A stretch of DNA of 21,038 nucleotides from a virus (IMGVR_UViG_3300027983_002214:1-21038), one strand, 5' to 3'. Positions 7,374 to 14,796 are shown, numbered from the stretch's first letter. Numbers and translations: made by a program. The notes: generated by a model from the letters alone, not told the origin.

Positions 7374-7837
7374 TTTCTGCGCTCCAGCTTGGCCGGGTTC
7401 GGCAGGCCGAAGAACGCCCAGCCATTCCAGCGGGTGCCGCTGATGTGGCGGGCGACCGCCGACAGCGACTTGAAGCGCTGCCCGCCGTATTCATATCCGC
7501 CGTCCGCAACCGCCACCTCGTGGGCGACCCCCTGGTGCTCGCGCACCAACCGGGTTCCGATCAGCAGCCGCCGGTCCTGGCCAGCGTGAACCGTCGTGGC
7601 GCGTCCGCGGCCTTTGCTCGGGGGCTGGTCATCGACCAGGGCATCGAGACGCTTCTGGTGGGTGGCAGGCAAGCTGCCGTAGGTCAGTTCCTGGATGCGC
7701 TGGCCGAGCCCACGGATCAGGAAGCCTCGGCGGTAAGCCGGCGGCTCGGTGCCGAAATACTCGCTCCACATTGCCTTTAGCTCGTCTTGTGATCGGTCTT
7801 GCAGGTCGGCGATCTGGCGCAGGATCGGCGTGGTCAT
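7370..7837 (-). CDS. DUF2924 domain protein of the recombinase cassette
   Basis: 155 residues, of the usual family length. The N-terminal part reads ILRQIADLQDRSQDELKAMW and YRRGFLIRGLGQRIQELTYG. After a basic linker comes GTRLVREHQGVAHEVAV, then GYEYGGQRFKSLSAVARHIS and GTRWNGWAFFGL. The C-terminal half matches the DNA-binding-like fold seen in many phage and recombinase-linked proteins (typically G-T-x-L-x-R-x-x-x-G followed by F-x-S-L-S-x-x-A-x-x-I-T-G-x-x-W-N-G). The family regularly precedes a serine recombinase in alphaproteobacteria. Its role is unknown; an accessory DNA-binding factor is plausible. Both ends overlap neighbours by 4 bp. Confidence 0.85.
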   Translation of the reverse strand: MTTPILRQIADLQDRSQDELKAMWSEYFGTEPPAYRRGFLIRGLGQRIQELTYGSLPATHQKRLDALVDDQPPSKGRGRATTVHAGQDRRLLIGTRLVREHQGVAHEVAVADGGYEYGGQRFKSLSAVARHISGTRWNGWAFFGLPNPAKLERRK

Positions 7838-8052
7838 GGCGACTCTCTAAGGCGGGTTTTGGTGTCGCCATGACCGCTCTGTACACCCGGTAAGTCGAGA
7901 GAAACGTCTCCGCTTCTGCTGTTGTGCCGCGGGTTTTCAGACCGCGCTCGATTGCGGGAACGCAGGTAGCCAACGGCCAGGATCTGCCCGATCTCGGCCA
8001 GGCGTTCGGCAGAGGTCATGTGGTCGGGCGGGAGCGGATTCGGGCGTTTCAT
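7834..8052 (-). CDS. Small protein heading the recombinase cassette
   Basis: 72 residues. The only conserved-looking part is MTSAERLAEIGQILAVGYLR near the N-terminus, a short amphipathic helix. The rest is polar and probably disordered. Small proteins with this SAERLAEIGxIL motif often precede DUF2924 genes. The start could be the ATG at 8052 or the internal ATG at 8019 (MTSAERL); neither has a strong ribosome site. The stop overlaps the DUF2924 start as ATGA, which argues that it is really translated. Confidence 0.6.
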   Translation of the reverse strand: MKRPNPLPPDHMTSAERLAEIGQILAVGYLRSRNRARSENPRHNSRSGDVSLDLPGVQSGHGDTKTRLRESP

Positions 8053-8440
8053 GGCTCAGCCGTGTTCGGTTGTGTCGTTACCGATCAAAAGCCACCCGGC
8101 AGCCCGAGACGGGACATCTCAGAAGAATGGAATGCAGAAATGCGAACGAGCGAAGAACATCAGATCTTGCCGCCCGCAGTTTTGTCCACAATTATCGCAG
8201 GCTGAATCGACCAAAATCAGTTGTTCAATGAGGTGAATTCATAGCGCGCAAATCACTTCGCATCGGCCCAGTAGGCACAAGCTGATCGAAGATGCGCGCG
8301 TCGATCTCCCCCGCGAAGTTCTTACTCTCAGGTGCGGTGATGATGGTGATTTCAGGCGCCAGGCGCGACATCGCAGTGTCAAGCTCCAAGCATGGCACCA
8401 TGAGCGCGCTCTATAGCTCAAGTAAGTTTTCGGAGAAAAT
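8053..8440. other. Divergent intergenic region between recombinase cassette and unknown gene
   Basis: 388 bases between two divergent transcription units, which must hold both promoters. GATAAT occurs on the minus strand within TGCGATAATTGTGG (about 8190-8203), a plausible -10 for the cassette, but no -35 lies at the right distance. On the plus strand, no convincing promoter was found ahead of 8441. A short minus-strand ORF is listed separately. The region is less GC-rich than the genes around it. Confidence 0.4.
8225..8401 (-). CDS. Short ORF (58 aa), unrecognised, possibly a gene remnant
   Basis: The ATG at 8401 opens a frame containing MSRLAPEITIITAPESKNF, AGEIDARIFDQLVPTGPMR and SDLRAM. 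Composition and codon use look coding (alternating hydrophobic beta-like and helical segments, no low complexity). There is no ribosome site, and an in-frame stop lies four codons upstream. It may be the C-terminal end of a lost gene or a real small gene divergent from the 734-residue ORF. I do not recognise the family. Confidence 0.3.
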   Translation of the reverse strand: MVPCLELDTAMSRLAPEITIITAPESKNFAGEIDARIFDQLVPTGPMRSDLRAMNSPH

Positions 8441-10645
8441 ATGGTACGCGCCCCGGCCAAGACCTGTCCCAACCTTTCTCGGCTATTCGATGATGCAGAG
8501 CCGAAGCTGCTGTCCGCATTTCTTGAAAGCCAAGCTTTTGAGAGGTTGAACTGGCTGGCGACCTACAAGTTCGATCCGGGCAACCCAGACGGTCTGCAAG
8601 TTGCCAGCAAAATGCTGCGGCAGGAAAAGAAGGACCGACTGGGCCCGCTCGAAACCGAAGCGGCCCGGATCGTCATAATAGCGAGCGACCGCGGCGAGTA
8701 CGTCCTCGAAGGTCTCGCCAATACCAAGCTCGAACCCGACCGCGCCAAGGAACTTCTGAAACAGCGGGACAAGCTCGCGCGAAGCCTATGGGCCTTTGCC
8801 AACGAACACGGCTTGTTCGAAGCGGCAGAAAACAGCCTGCACCTGCGTCTGTACCGGCGCTATGACAAGCACTACCAGACCTTCATGGCCGAGCCTGCGG
8901 GCGACGGTGGCCCGGACGCCGGCAGTGCAGTACTCGATGCGCTTCTTGCCGATCTCAACAAGCGCTTGGATCGCGGCGACGGTTACAGCATTGACAGATT
9001 CGACATCCCCGAGGACGGCGAAGAGCCGGCCGCAGAGATGTATCTGCTGTTTCATCCCGATTCCCCCACAAGCATCCAGGAGATCGACGACAATGGCAAT
9101 CGGTCGAGTATCTATTTCCGCCCGCCTGGAGAGGCGATGATCGTTTACACGCCGTCGACCGGGCGGGTCCATGTCCGGGCAGGCAACAGAAAGCTGAGGC
9201 ACACCATCGCCGAACGCTTCATCGAGACGGCTCTCGATCAGTCATATTCCAGCCAGCCCGTCGACTTCCAAGCCTACGACATTTCGCAGTTTCGGAAGGG
9301 GTTCATTCTGGAACCGCCGGAACTCGACGACGTGGTGATCGACTGCGCAAAAGTGATCCGCGCTGACATCAGCATTGGCAATCTCGCCAATCGCCTTTCG
9401 CTTTCCACCACGATCGATCAGGACATCTCCGAGATCATCGATAGCCAATCCGGCCTACCGAAGATTTTTGAGCGGGCGGTCGCCATCCGTTTTGTCGAGA
9501 TCGCAGTCCGGTATCGCCGCGCGGGACGGGACGAGGCCCAAACCCTCAACTTCACGCTCACCGATCGGAACACGAGCAGCCTACTTAGCCTGGACGATCC
9601 CTTCGAACGAGTTCTGGGCCATCGCCTGCTTAGACACTGGAATATCTTGCGTGACGGTCGCTCGCCAAGCGAAGCGGAGAGCATGGCAGTCATACCCGCC
9701 TTGCTTGCCATCTGGGACATAGGAGCCGACAGGGTCAGCGGCGCCTGGCTCATGGATCGCGGTGTCGATCCGGTCTTCCTGACGGAACTGGGGTACCTTG
9801 TGCCTGCCGGGTGGGAAGGCGACGACCTGATAGACGATGAAGACGAGGTAGGCCCGGTCGCGGCTGAGGTGGTTGTCCGGATCGAGCGAGGTGAATCGGA
9901 GGCAGGTGACCAAAAGGTGGCCGACCTTAAGGTGGCCGAAGGACAGGTGACGCCTGGCGGCAACCCGGATCGCTACAGGATCTATCGGGTGCGCGACGGC
10001 TGGGTCGCGCAACACCTGAAGACGCGTCTCGGCCAAGCGCTTGATGCGCCCGCCATCGAGAAACTGACCGATCATCTTCTCTACCTCGGGACGCTCGTGG
10101 TCGATGGTGGGGATGTTCCGATCTACCTTGCGCGTGGTCTCGACCGGGAGAAGGTCCGGTCCGCCGTCGATACGGAGCTTCGGGCGCGCCATAATCTTGG
10201 AATCGGACTGGTCCTGCAGGCCGCCAACGCTCCTGGACCATGCCTGGCGGCCAATGTCCTGACGCCGCTCACCGATCATATAGACAACGACCAGTCCGAG
10301 ATCGCGTTGGTCGCGGATAAGCTCCGGTCGGTGTTCCGAAGGCACCGGATATTGGCCCGCGGCGGCCAGACGGTCGAACTCACCCGTGTTGGGGACAACC
10401 TCGCGACCTTGCTCGTTCCGGGGAAAGGCAGCATCGACATCAAGGGGGAGCAACGCATCGACGTCATCCAGCGACTGGTCGACGCCCACAACGCAGGCCC
10501 AATGCCGATGGCGACCGAAGACCTGGTCAAGGGAATAGCCGAGGACCAGTCCCTGTCGAACATCTTCAATAAGCCGCTATGGGACAAGTTGAAGTCCGGC
10601 TTCCTACGTAGCCCCGGAAAAGGGAAATGGGAGATCGCTATCTGA
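8441..10645 (+). CDS. Unrecognised 734-residue protein
   Basis: The ATG at 8441 has a good GGAG site 5 nt upstream. No signal peptide, membrane segment, Walker motif or nuclease motif was found, so it is probably a soluble cytoplasmic protein. The N-terminal 150 residues are helical and charged (KMLRQEKKDRLGPLETEAAR, RAKELLKQRDKLARSLWAF). The middle (about 200-420) is beta-rich, with MYLLFHPDSP, SIYFRPPGEAMIVYTPSTGR and LNFTLTDRNTSSLL. An acidic linker (DDLIDDEDEVGPVAAEVVV) and a K-V-A-D/K-V-A-E stretch lie near 465-505. The last 70 residues resemble a winged helix (QRIDVIQRLVDAHNAG to SGFLRSPGKGKWEIAI). It stands alone, transcribed away from the recombinase cassette, and a repeat cluster separates it from the downstream operon. 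Its position suggests cargo of the mobile element; a regulatory or defence role is only a guess. Confidence 0.85.
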   Translation: MVRAPAKTCPNLSRLFDDAEPKLLSAFLESQAFERLNWLATYKFDPGNPDGLQVASKMLRQEKKDRLGPLETEAARIVIIASDRGEYVLEGLANTKLEPDRAKELLKQRDKLARSLWAFANEHGLFEAAENSLHLRLYRRYDKHYQTFMAEPAGDGGPDAGSAVLDALLADLNKRLDRGDGYSIDRFDIPEDGEEPAAEMYLLFHPDSPTSIQEIDDNGNRSSIYFRPPGEAMIVYTPSTGRVHVRAGNRKLRHTIAERFIETALDQSYSSQPVDFQAYDISQFRKGFILEPPELDDVVIDCAKVIRADISIGNLANRLSLSTTIDQDISEIIDSQSGLPKIFERAVAIRFVEIAVRYRRAGRDEAQTLNFTLTDRNTSSLLSLDDPFERVLGHRLLRHWNILRDGRSPSEAESMAVIPALLAIWDIGADRVSGAWLMDRGVDPVFLTELGYLVPAGWEGDDLIDDEDEVGPVAAEVVVRIERGESEAGDQKVADLKVAEGQVTPGGNPDRYRIYRVRDGWVAQHLKTRLGQALDAPAIEKLTDHLLYLGTLVVDGGDVPIYLARGLDREKVRSAVDTELRARHNLGIGLVLQAANAPGPCLAANVLTPLTDHIDNDQSEIALVADKLRSVFRRHRILARGGQTVELTRVGDNLATLLVPGKGSIDIKGEQRIDVIQRLVDAHNAGPMPMATEDLVKGIAEDQSLSNIFNKPLWDKLKSGFLRSPGKGKWEIAI

Positions 10646-10649
10646 CGGT

Positions 10650-10693
10650 CGGCTCCGATCCGGCTCCGATTGGGGGGTCTGACTAGCTCCGAT
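10650..10693 (+). repeat. Three phased GCTCCGAT repeats, operator-like
   Basis: CGGCTCCGAT occurs at 10650-10659 and again at 10661-10670; GCTCCGAT returns at 10686-10693. The spacings of 11 and 23 bp are about one and two helical turns. The cluster lies between the end of the 734-residue gene and the start of the Com/sigma operon, where an operator would be expected. No clear -35/-10 pair was found nearby. Confidence 0.45.
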
Positions 10694-10738
10694 TCTTCGG
10701 GCCAATGGGAGTGCTCCATCGATCAGAGGAGCACCCCG

Positions 10739-10984
10739 ATGCCGACTCCCTTCCCCTCGCGCCAGGCAGCCCCGACGAGCTGGTCCGGCGCCGCGAAGAC
10801 CAAGCCCACCACTTCGAACTCGGAATGGCGCTGCACGCGCTGTGACAAGCTGCTCGGCGTTTGCCGCGACGGCCGCATGCACCTGCGTTTTGCGCGGGGG
10901 CACGAGTACCTCGTGGGCTTCCCGGTTCAAGCCACCTGCCGGGGCTGCGGTACGCTGAACCAGGCGACCGCACCCGCGCGCTGA
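10739..10984 (+). CDS. Com-like zinc-finger regulator
   Basis: 81 residues from the ATG at 10739, which has AGGAG 7 nt upstream; an in-frame TTG at 10670 is less likely. The basic, Ser/Thr-rich first 28 residues are followed by WRCTRCDKLL (Cys32, Cys35) and ATCRGCGTLN (Cys67, Cys70), a four-cysteine zinc ribbon. The C-x-x-C-x-x-L-L and C-x-x-C-x-T-L-N signatures are those of phage Mu Com. In Mu, Com binds a stem-loop in the mom mRNA and exposes its start codon. The spacing between the two pairs is longer here (31 residues). A perfect hairpin lies directly before the next gene's start codon, an arrangement that echoes Mu. Target and activity are inferred. Confidence 0.75.
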   Translation: MPTPFPSRQAAPTSWSGAAKTKPTTSNSEWRCTRCDKLLGVCRDGRMHLRFARGHEYLVGFPVQATCRGCGTLNQATAPAR

Positions 10985-11054
10985 CGCGCGCACTACCCAA
11001 CCTCCTGAAACCGCAGAGACGCGCGACGTCCTGACCTGGCCACGACAAGGCGCT

Positions 11055-11081
11055 GGACGCCTGGCCGCAAGGCAGGCGTCC
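11055..11081 (+). promoter_or_regulatory. Perfect 9-bp hairpin ending one base before the sigma-like gene start
   Basis: GGACGCCTG (11055-11063), a 9-nt loop GCCGCAAGG, then CAGGCGTCC (11073-11081); the ATG is at 11083. The only Shine-Dalgarno-like sequence, AAGG, lies at the loop edge. No T-run follows, so a terminator is unlikely. Such a stem would hinder ribosome access or could be a protein-binding operator. Confidence 0.6.
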
Positions 11082-11082
11082 G

Positions 11083-11805
11083 ATGTCTTTCGCGTGGCAC
11101 GAGATCCGCGACCACCTCATGCGAACTTCTTTCACCCTCAGCTTTCAGCGCAGTTTCGACGCGATACGGCGCAGCCAAAAGCCCATCGCAGCATTCGGCG
11201 AGCCGCCTGCGATCCTGGATACGCTGCATCGGCAGTCCGGCGACAGCGAACAGAAGAACCTTATCCTTGCCGCGCTGGTCCGGGCCGCGCAGGGCGCTGG
11301 CTCCGCGGCCGACTGCGCGCTGAGCTTGATGCTGTTGGCGCTCTGGCCGGGGCTCGATGCCATCCAGCGCCGGTCGGTCTGGCACAGGCTCGGCACCCCC
11401 GACGAGATCGCCTCCGATATCCTCGCCCGGACTGTGGAGGCCATCCGCGGCCTGGACCTGCAGCGGGTCAATCGGATCGCAGCGACCGTTCTCAGAAACG
11501 TCGAGCGCGACATGATCCGTGGTCGTCGGCGCGAGGCGGATCGTCAGAGCGTCGTCAGCGATACGGATCCCGACGATGTGGCGGGCGATTACGATGTGCA
11601 GGACCCGGCGCTGAGTCACTCACGACTGCAGGATGACATGCGGCGGCTTATCGGCGCTGACGCGACGCTGGTGATCCGCGTTGCAATCGAGGGCTTCTCC
11701 CAGGCCGAGGTCGCCATTGAACTCGGCCTTTCCGAGGCGGCGGCGCGCAAGCGCTACCAGCGTGCCACGCGGAAGATGCGGGACGCCCTCCATGAAATCG
11801 CCTGA
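11083..11805 (+). CDS. Sigma-70-like (ECF-type) protein of the mobile element
   Basis: 240 residues. The C-terminal part is a sigma region 4-type HTH: FSQAEVAIELGLSEAAARKR, then YQRATRKMRDAL (about residues 205-236). A region-2-like helical block precedes it (RLGTPDEIASDILARTVEAI, then VNRIAATVLRNVERDMIRGR, about 105-150). The N-terminal 100 residues, with AFGEPPAILDTLHRQSGD and LILAALVRAAQGAG, are unlike housekeeping ECF factors. Similar proteins occur in alphaproteobacterial phage-like elements. It may direct transcription of the downstream operon, or act as an HTH regulator only. The ATG at 11083 is preceded by a hairpin; an ATG at 11119 is an alternative start. The coding end runs close to the next small gene. 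Confidence 0.7.
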   Translation: MSFAWHEIRDHLMRTSFTLSFQRSFDAIRRSQKPIAAFGEPPAILDTLHRQSGDSEQKNLILAALVRAAQGAGSAADCALSLMLLALWPGLDAIQRRSVWHRLGTPDEIASDILARTVEAIRGLDLQRVNRIAATVLRNVERDMIRGRRREADRQSVVSDTDPDDVAGDYDVQDPALSHSRLQDDMRRLIGADATLVIRVAIEGFSQAEVAIELGLSEAAARKRYQRATRKMRDALHEIA

Positions 11806-11890
11806 GTGGATGTCCCGATCCAGATGCCGTTGTGGCTTTTTCTCAATGACAGGCCCGAACAGCGCCGAACATCCCGAACAAGGACGGACC

Positions 11891-12151
11891 ATGCAGGAAA
11901 GCCACCCAGTCCCCGCAACCGAAATGGTCAGGATTCCCGGCCTCTACCGGCGCTGGGAACTCCCCGAGGTACTGAAGAACCATCACGCATTCCGCATCGA
12001 GGATGCCGGCGCCCACCAGGACGGCGCGCCCCTGCTGGCGATCTACGTCGCCAGCGACAGCTATCCGCAGACCGCCGGCGACGACGTCCCGGATGGGGGA
12101 GTCGGTCCCCTGTCTCGCGGGGGCGGGTCGGCTTCTGGACGGCCTGAGTAG
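11891..12151 (+). CDS. Hypothetical small protein (86 aa)
   Basis: The ATG at 11891 follows AAGGACGG, a fair ribosome site. The sequence includes VRIPGLYRRWELPEVLKNHH and APLLAIYVASDSYP, then a Gly/Ser-rich, probably disordered tail. I do not recognise a family. The frame is open upstream to 11681, and an ATG at 11792 would overlap the end of the sigma-like gene, but nothing supports the longer form. It is the first of three small unknowns before the recombination module. Confidence 0.5.
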   Translation: MQESHPVPATEMVRIPGLYRRWELPEVLKNHHAFRIEDAGAHQDGAPLLAIYVASDSYPQTAGDDVPDGGVGPLSRGGGSASGRPE

Positions 12152-12175
12152 AGGCGAGAGCAGGAGATCGTGTTC

Positions 12176-12514
12176 ATGCAGACTACCTCCTTCGTCAGCA
12201 TCAGCCGTCCGCTGACCGATATCGAGTTCTGCGCATGGGTGGCGCAGGCAGTGCCCGGTGCACGGCTGGAATATCACTGCGGCCTGCTTGCGCGGGACGC
12301 CAGCATCGACGGCCAGACTCCCAAGAGCGATGCGCGCCGAGAACTCGCCCGTGTCGCCCGCCGCGCCTGGTGGGCCGCCTCACAGGGCTTGGTCCATCTG
12401 GTCCAGCGGCGCAACGGCTCCGACGACTTCACCTACATCGCGATCGCGCGACCCCTCACGCCCGAGGCCTCTGCATCGCTGTCATCGGTTCTTCTGAAGG
12501 AGGTTGCCCAGTGA
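12176..12514 (+). CDS. Hypothetical protein (112 aa) of the recombination operon
   Basis: Start chosen at the ATG at 12176, 9 nt after AGGAG; a GTG two codons earlier is possible. It contains DIEFCAWVAQAVPGARLEYH, a helix followed by GLLARDAS, then RRELARVARRAWWAASQGLV and HLVQRRNGSDDFTYIAIAR. This mixed alpha/beta layout with a basic, Trp-containing helix could contact nucleic acid, but no family is recognised. Its stop overlaps the next start codon (GTGA), which supports translational coupling. Confidence 0.6.
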   Translation: MQTTSFVSISRPLTDIEFCAWVAQAVPGARLEYHCGLLARDASIDGQTPKSDARRELARVARRAWWAASQGLVHLVQRRNGSDDFTYIAIARPLTPEASASLSSVLLKEVAQ

Positions 12515-13002
12515 ATACCGTGACGACCAATCGCCCCCACCTGGAGACGATCCGGAACGTGCCGATCGGCGAGATCGCGCAGCTGCCGGCCGAGCATCTG
12601 GCGCTGCTGCAGGAAGACGCTGCGGCCGCCCTGGATGCCGGCAAGCGGCTCAAGGAGTGGATCGACAGCGCCATCGCGCTGCGTTTCGCCGACCACGCCC
12701 AGGCCCTGCGCCGCGAGGCCGGCCGGGACACCGGCACCATTCGATTCGAGCAGGACGGTGTGACGGTCGTGGCCGATCTGCCCAAGCGGGTGGACTGGGA
12801 CCAGGATCGCATCGCCAAGCTGGTCGAGCGCATCCGCGCCGGCGGCGACGACCCCAGCCAGTACGTCGACATCGCGATCAAGGTGCCGGAGCGCAAGTAC
12901 ACCGCCTGGCCTGATCACATCCGGACCCAGTTCGAGCCGGCGCGCACCGTCAGGACCGGCAAGCCGAGCATCACCCTCAAGCTGGGCGAGGACGCACGAT
13001 GA
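12511..13002 (+). CDS. Conserved phage/ICE-type hypothetical protein (163 aa)
   Basis: The GTG at 12511 overlaps the previous stop and lies 5-8 nt after AAGGAGG. It contains IGEIAQLPAEHLALLQEDAA, AGKRLKEWIDSAIALRF, TIRFEQDGVTVVADLPKRVD and RIRAGGDDPSQYVDIAIKVP, ending with ARTVRTGKPSITL. I know this type of protein only as a conserved neighbour of the ATPase below in alphaproteobacterial prophage-like modules; it has no assigned function. The N-terminal helices followed by a beta-rich end could form a small DNA- or protein-binding factor. The stop overlaps the ATPase start by 4 bp (ATGA). Confidence 0.7.
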   Translation: MNTVTTNRPHLETIRNVPIGEIAQLPAEHLALLQEDAAAALDAGKRLKEWIDSAIALRFADHAQALRREAGRDTGTIRFEQDGVTVVADLPKRVDWDQDRIAKLVERIRAGGDDPSQYVDIAIKVPERKYTAWPDHIRTQFEPARTVRTGKPSITLKLGEDAR

Positions 13003-13832
13003 GCCTGCGCATCATCACCGCCGAAGAGCGGTTGTCGGCGACGAACAACAAGACGTCGCTGGCCATCTTCGGCCCGCCGGGATCGGGAAAGACCTCGCTG
13101 CTGAAGACCCTTCCTGCACAGGACACGATCTGCCTCGATCTCGAAGCCGGCATGAAGTCGGTGCAGGACTGGCCGGGCGACAGCATCCCGGTACGCACCT
13201 TCACCGATGCGCTCGACATCGGATGCCTCGTCGGTGGCGTCAATCCGGCGGCCGATCCCAACGGCTTCTTCTCGGAAGGGCATTACCAGCATCTCAGCCA
13301 GACCTATCCCGATCTGGTTCGGATGATCGCTGGCAAGCGGATCGTCTTCGTCGACAGCATCACCGACCTGACCCGCCAGGCGATGGCGTGGGCGAGGACG
13401 CGGCCAGAAGCCTTCTCCGAGAAAAACGGCAAACCCGATCCGCGCGGCGCCTACGGCCTTCTCGCCCGCGAGGTGATTGGGCTGCTGAAACACCTGCAGC
13501 ACGCGGCCGGCAAGACGGTGATCTTCGTCGGCATCCTCGAAAAGGTGACCGACGAATTCAATCGCTCGACCTGGCAGCCGCAGATGGAGGGCGGCAAGGC
13601 CGGCCGCGAGCTCCCGGGCATCGTCGACCAGGTGATCTCCATGAGCCTGTTCGAGGCCGAGGGCGATGGCTGGCGACACGATCCCGAGCGCGCCGACGTC
13701 CGCCGCCTGGTGTGCCGCGCCGGCAATCCCTTCGGCCTTCCCGCCAAGGACCGTTCCGGCCGTCTCGATGTGACCGAGGCGCCCGACCTCGGCGCGCTGC
13801 TGGCAAAGATCAACTCCACCACGAAAGGATGA
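12999..13832 (+). CDS. Sak4-like/RecA-fold phage recombination ATPase
   Basis: 277 residues. Walker A is GPPGSGKT at residues 25-32, and Walker B is IVFVDSITD at about 114-122. A later segment, TVIFVGILEKVTDEF, fits the sensor strand, and LPGIVDQVISM fits the C-terminal core. These are the marks of the AAA_24/Sak4 group of phage ATPases, which are minimal RecA-like cores that work with a single-strand binding or annealing protein in phage recombination. The next gene is a likely partner and a PD-(D/E)XK exonuclease lies downstream, which fits that role. The start overlaps the preceding gene by 4 bp. Confidence 0.8.
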   Translation: MSLRIITAEERLSATNNKTSLAIFGPPGSGKTSLLKTLPAQDTICLDLEAGMKSVQDWPGDSIPVRTFTDALDIGCLVGGVNPAADPNGFFSEGHYQHLSQTYPDLVRMIAGKRIVFVDSITDLTRQAMAWARTRPEAFSEKNGKPDPRGAYGLLAREVIGLLKHLQHAAGKTVIFVGILEKVTDEFNRSTWQPQMEGGKAGRELPGIVDQVISMSLFEAEGDGWRHDPERADVRRLVCRAGNPFGLPAKDRSGRLDVTEAPDLGALLAKINSTTKG

Positions 13833-13837
13833 CTGTC

Positions 13838-14563
13838 ATGAGCTTCGACATGAACGATGCCGAGCCGCAGAAGGTCGGCGACCTGATCCCCGACGGCACC
13901 TTCGCCAAGGTGACCATGACCATCCGCCGCGGCAACGCCGACGGCGACAGCGAGATCGACCGCGGCCTGCTCAAGGCGTCCAACGCTCCTGGCAGCGACG
14001 TCAAGTCGCTCGACTGCGAGTTCACCGTTACCGAGGGCCCGTACGCGCGGCGGAAGTTCTGGCAGATGTTCACGGTGTCGGGCGGCAAGGTCGACGATCA
14101 TGGCGTGTCGATCGGCTGGAAGATCTCGAAGAGCCTCTTCCGGGCCATGATCGACAGCGGGCTCGGGCTCGATCCGAAGGACATGAGCGAGGCCGCGAAG
14201 GCCAAGCGCATCCTGCGGGGCCTGGCCGACCTGTCGGGCGTCACCTTCGTCGGCTGCCTCTCGGTCGAGGCCAGCAGCAATCCCCGCTACGGCGACAGCA
14301 ACAAGCTCGGCCGGGTCGTGCTCCCGACCGAACCCGAATGGCGTCGCGTCCTGGATGGCGAGGTCGTGGCGCCGGTGCCTGGCAACCGGCCTCGCGCGAA
14401 GTCCGCGCCCGCCACCGCGGCCACGCCGGTATGGAACCAGAACCCTGCCGCGCCGGCACCGGCTCCGACCTGGAATCGTCCGCCGGCAAACGCTCCTGCA
14501 AAAGCGTCCGAACCCGCACCGGCGGCACCGTCGTCGACCGGCCCGCAATGGCTGAACAGCTGA
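13838..14563 (+). CDS. DUF669-like protein, putative ssDNA-binding partner
   Basis: 241 residues from the ATG at 13838, which has AAAGGA 8 nt upstream; an ATG at 13829 overlaps the previous stop but is too close to that site. The folded part (about 1-175) has LIPDGTFAKVTMTIRRGN, VKSLDCEFTVTEGPYARRKF, WQMFTVSGG and a GLADLSGVTFVGCLSVEAS strand pair, an OB-like pattern. A Pro/Ala-rich linker (about 180-235) ends in a short STGPQWLNS tail, as in single-strand binding proteins. DUF669 proteins commonly sit next to Sak4-type ATPases. The ssDNA-binding role is inferred from fold pattern and position. Confidence 0.65.
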   Translation: MSFDMNDAEPQKVGDLIPDGTFAKVTMTIRRGNADGDSEIDRGLLKASNAPGSDVKSLDCEFTVTEGPYARRKFWQMFTVSGGKVDDHGVSIGWKISKSLFRAMIDSGLGLDPKDMSEAAKAKRILRGLADLSGVTFVGCLSVEASSNPRYGDSNKLGRVVLPTEPEWRRVLDGEVVAPVPGNRPRAKSAPATAATPVWNQNPAAPAPAPTWNRPPANAPAKASEPAPAAPSSTGPQWLNS

Positions 14564-14568
14564 GCGCC

Positions 14569-14796
14569 ATGACTTCGGACGAGTGGCAGGCGCACGTCAC
14601 GCGCGAAGCAGCGAAGGCGATGGGTGAATGGCTCGAAGGACGCGGACGGCTCAATCAACCCATCGCCGCGCTGACCATGGCGGATCTCGAGGCCATGGCG
14701 ATCAACGCCATCTCGCGCTTCGTCGTGCTGGGAATGGAGCGGATCAGGACCAAGGCCGACAACGCCGAGGCCCTGACCCGGTTCTTGCTCGCATAG
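14569..14796 (+). CDS. Hypothetical small helical protein (75 aa)
   Basis: MTSDEWQAHVTREAAKAMGE is followed by LNQPIAALTMADLEAMA and an almost wholly helical end, FVVLGMERIRTKADNAEALT. An ATG at 14548, overlapping the previous gene, would add seven residues; neither start has a strong ribosome site. No family is recognised. Small helical proteins of this kind are frequent between recombination genes in phage-like operons. The next coding segment begins at its stop codon in another frame without an obvious start, so the two may be linked by frameshifting (see findings). Confidence 0.55.
   Translation: MTSDEWQAHVTREAAKAMGEWLEGRGRLNQPIAALTMADLEAMAINAISRFVVLGMERIRTKADNAEALTRFLLA

Noticed and set aside
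11055-11081. Rho-independent terminator of the Com-like gene
   Set aside because: The stem is strong, but no T-run follows and the next gene's start codon is one base away.
13223-13837. Upstream in-frame extension of the DUF669-like gene to 13223
   Set aside because: The extension overlaps the ATPase gene out of frame and is Arg/Pro-rich nonsense. A good ribosome site marks 13838.
13451-14548. 365-codon minus-strand ORF opposite the ATPase and DUF669-like genes
   Set aside because: It spans two well-supported genes, is Arg-rich and has no recognisable motif.
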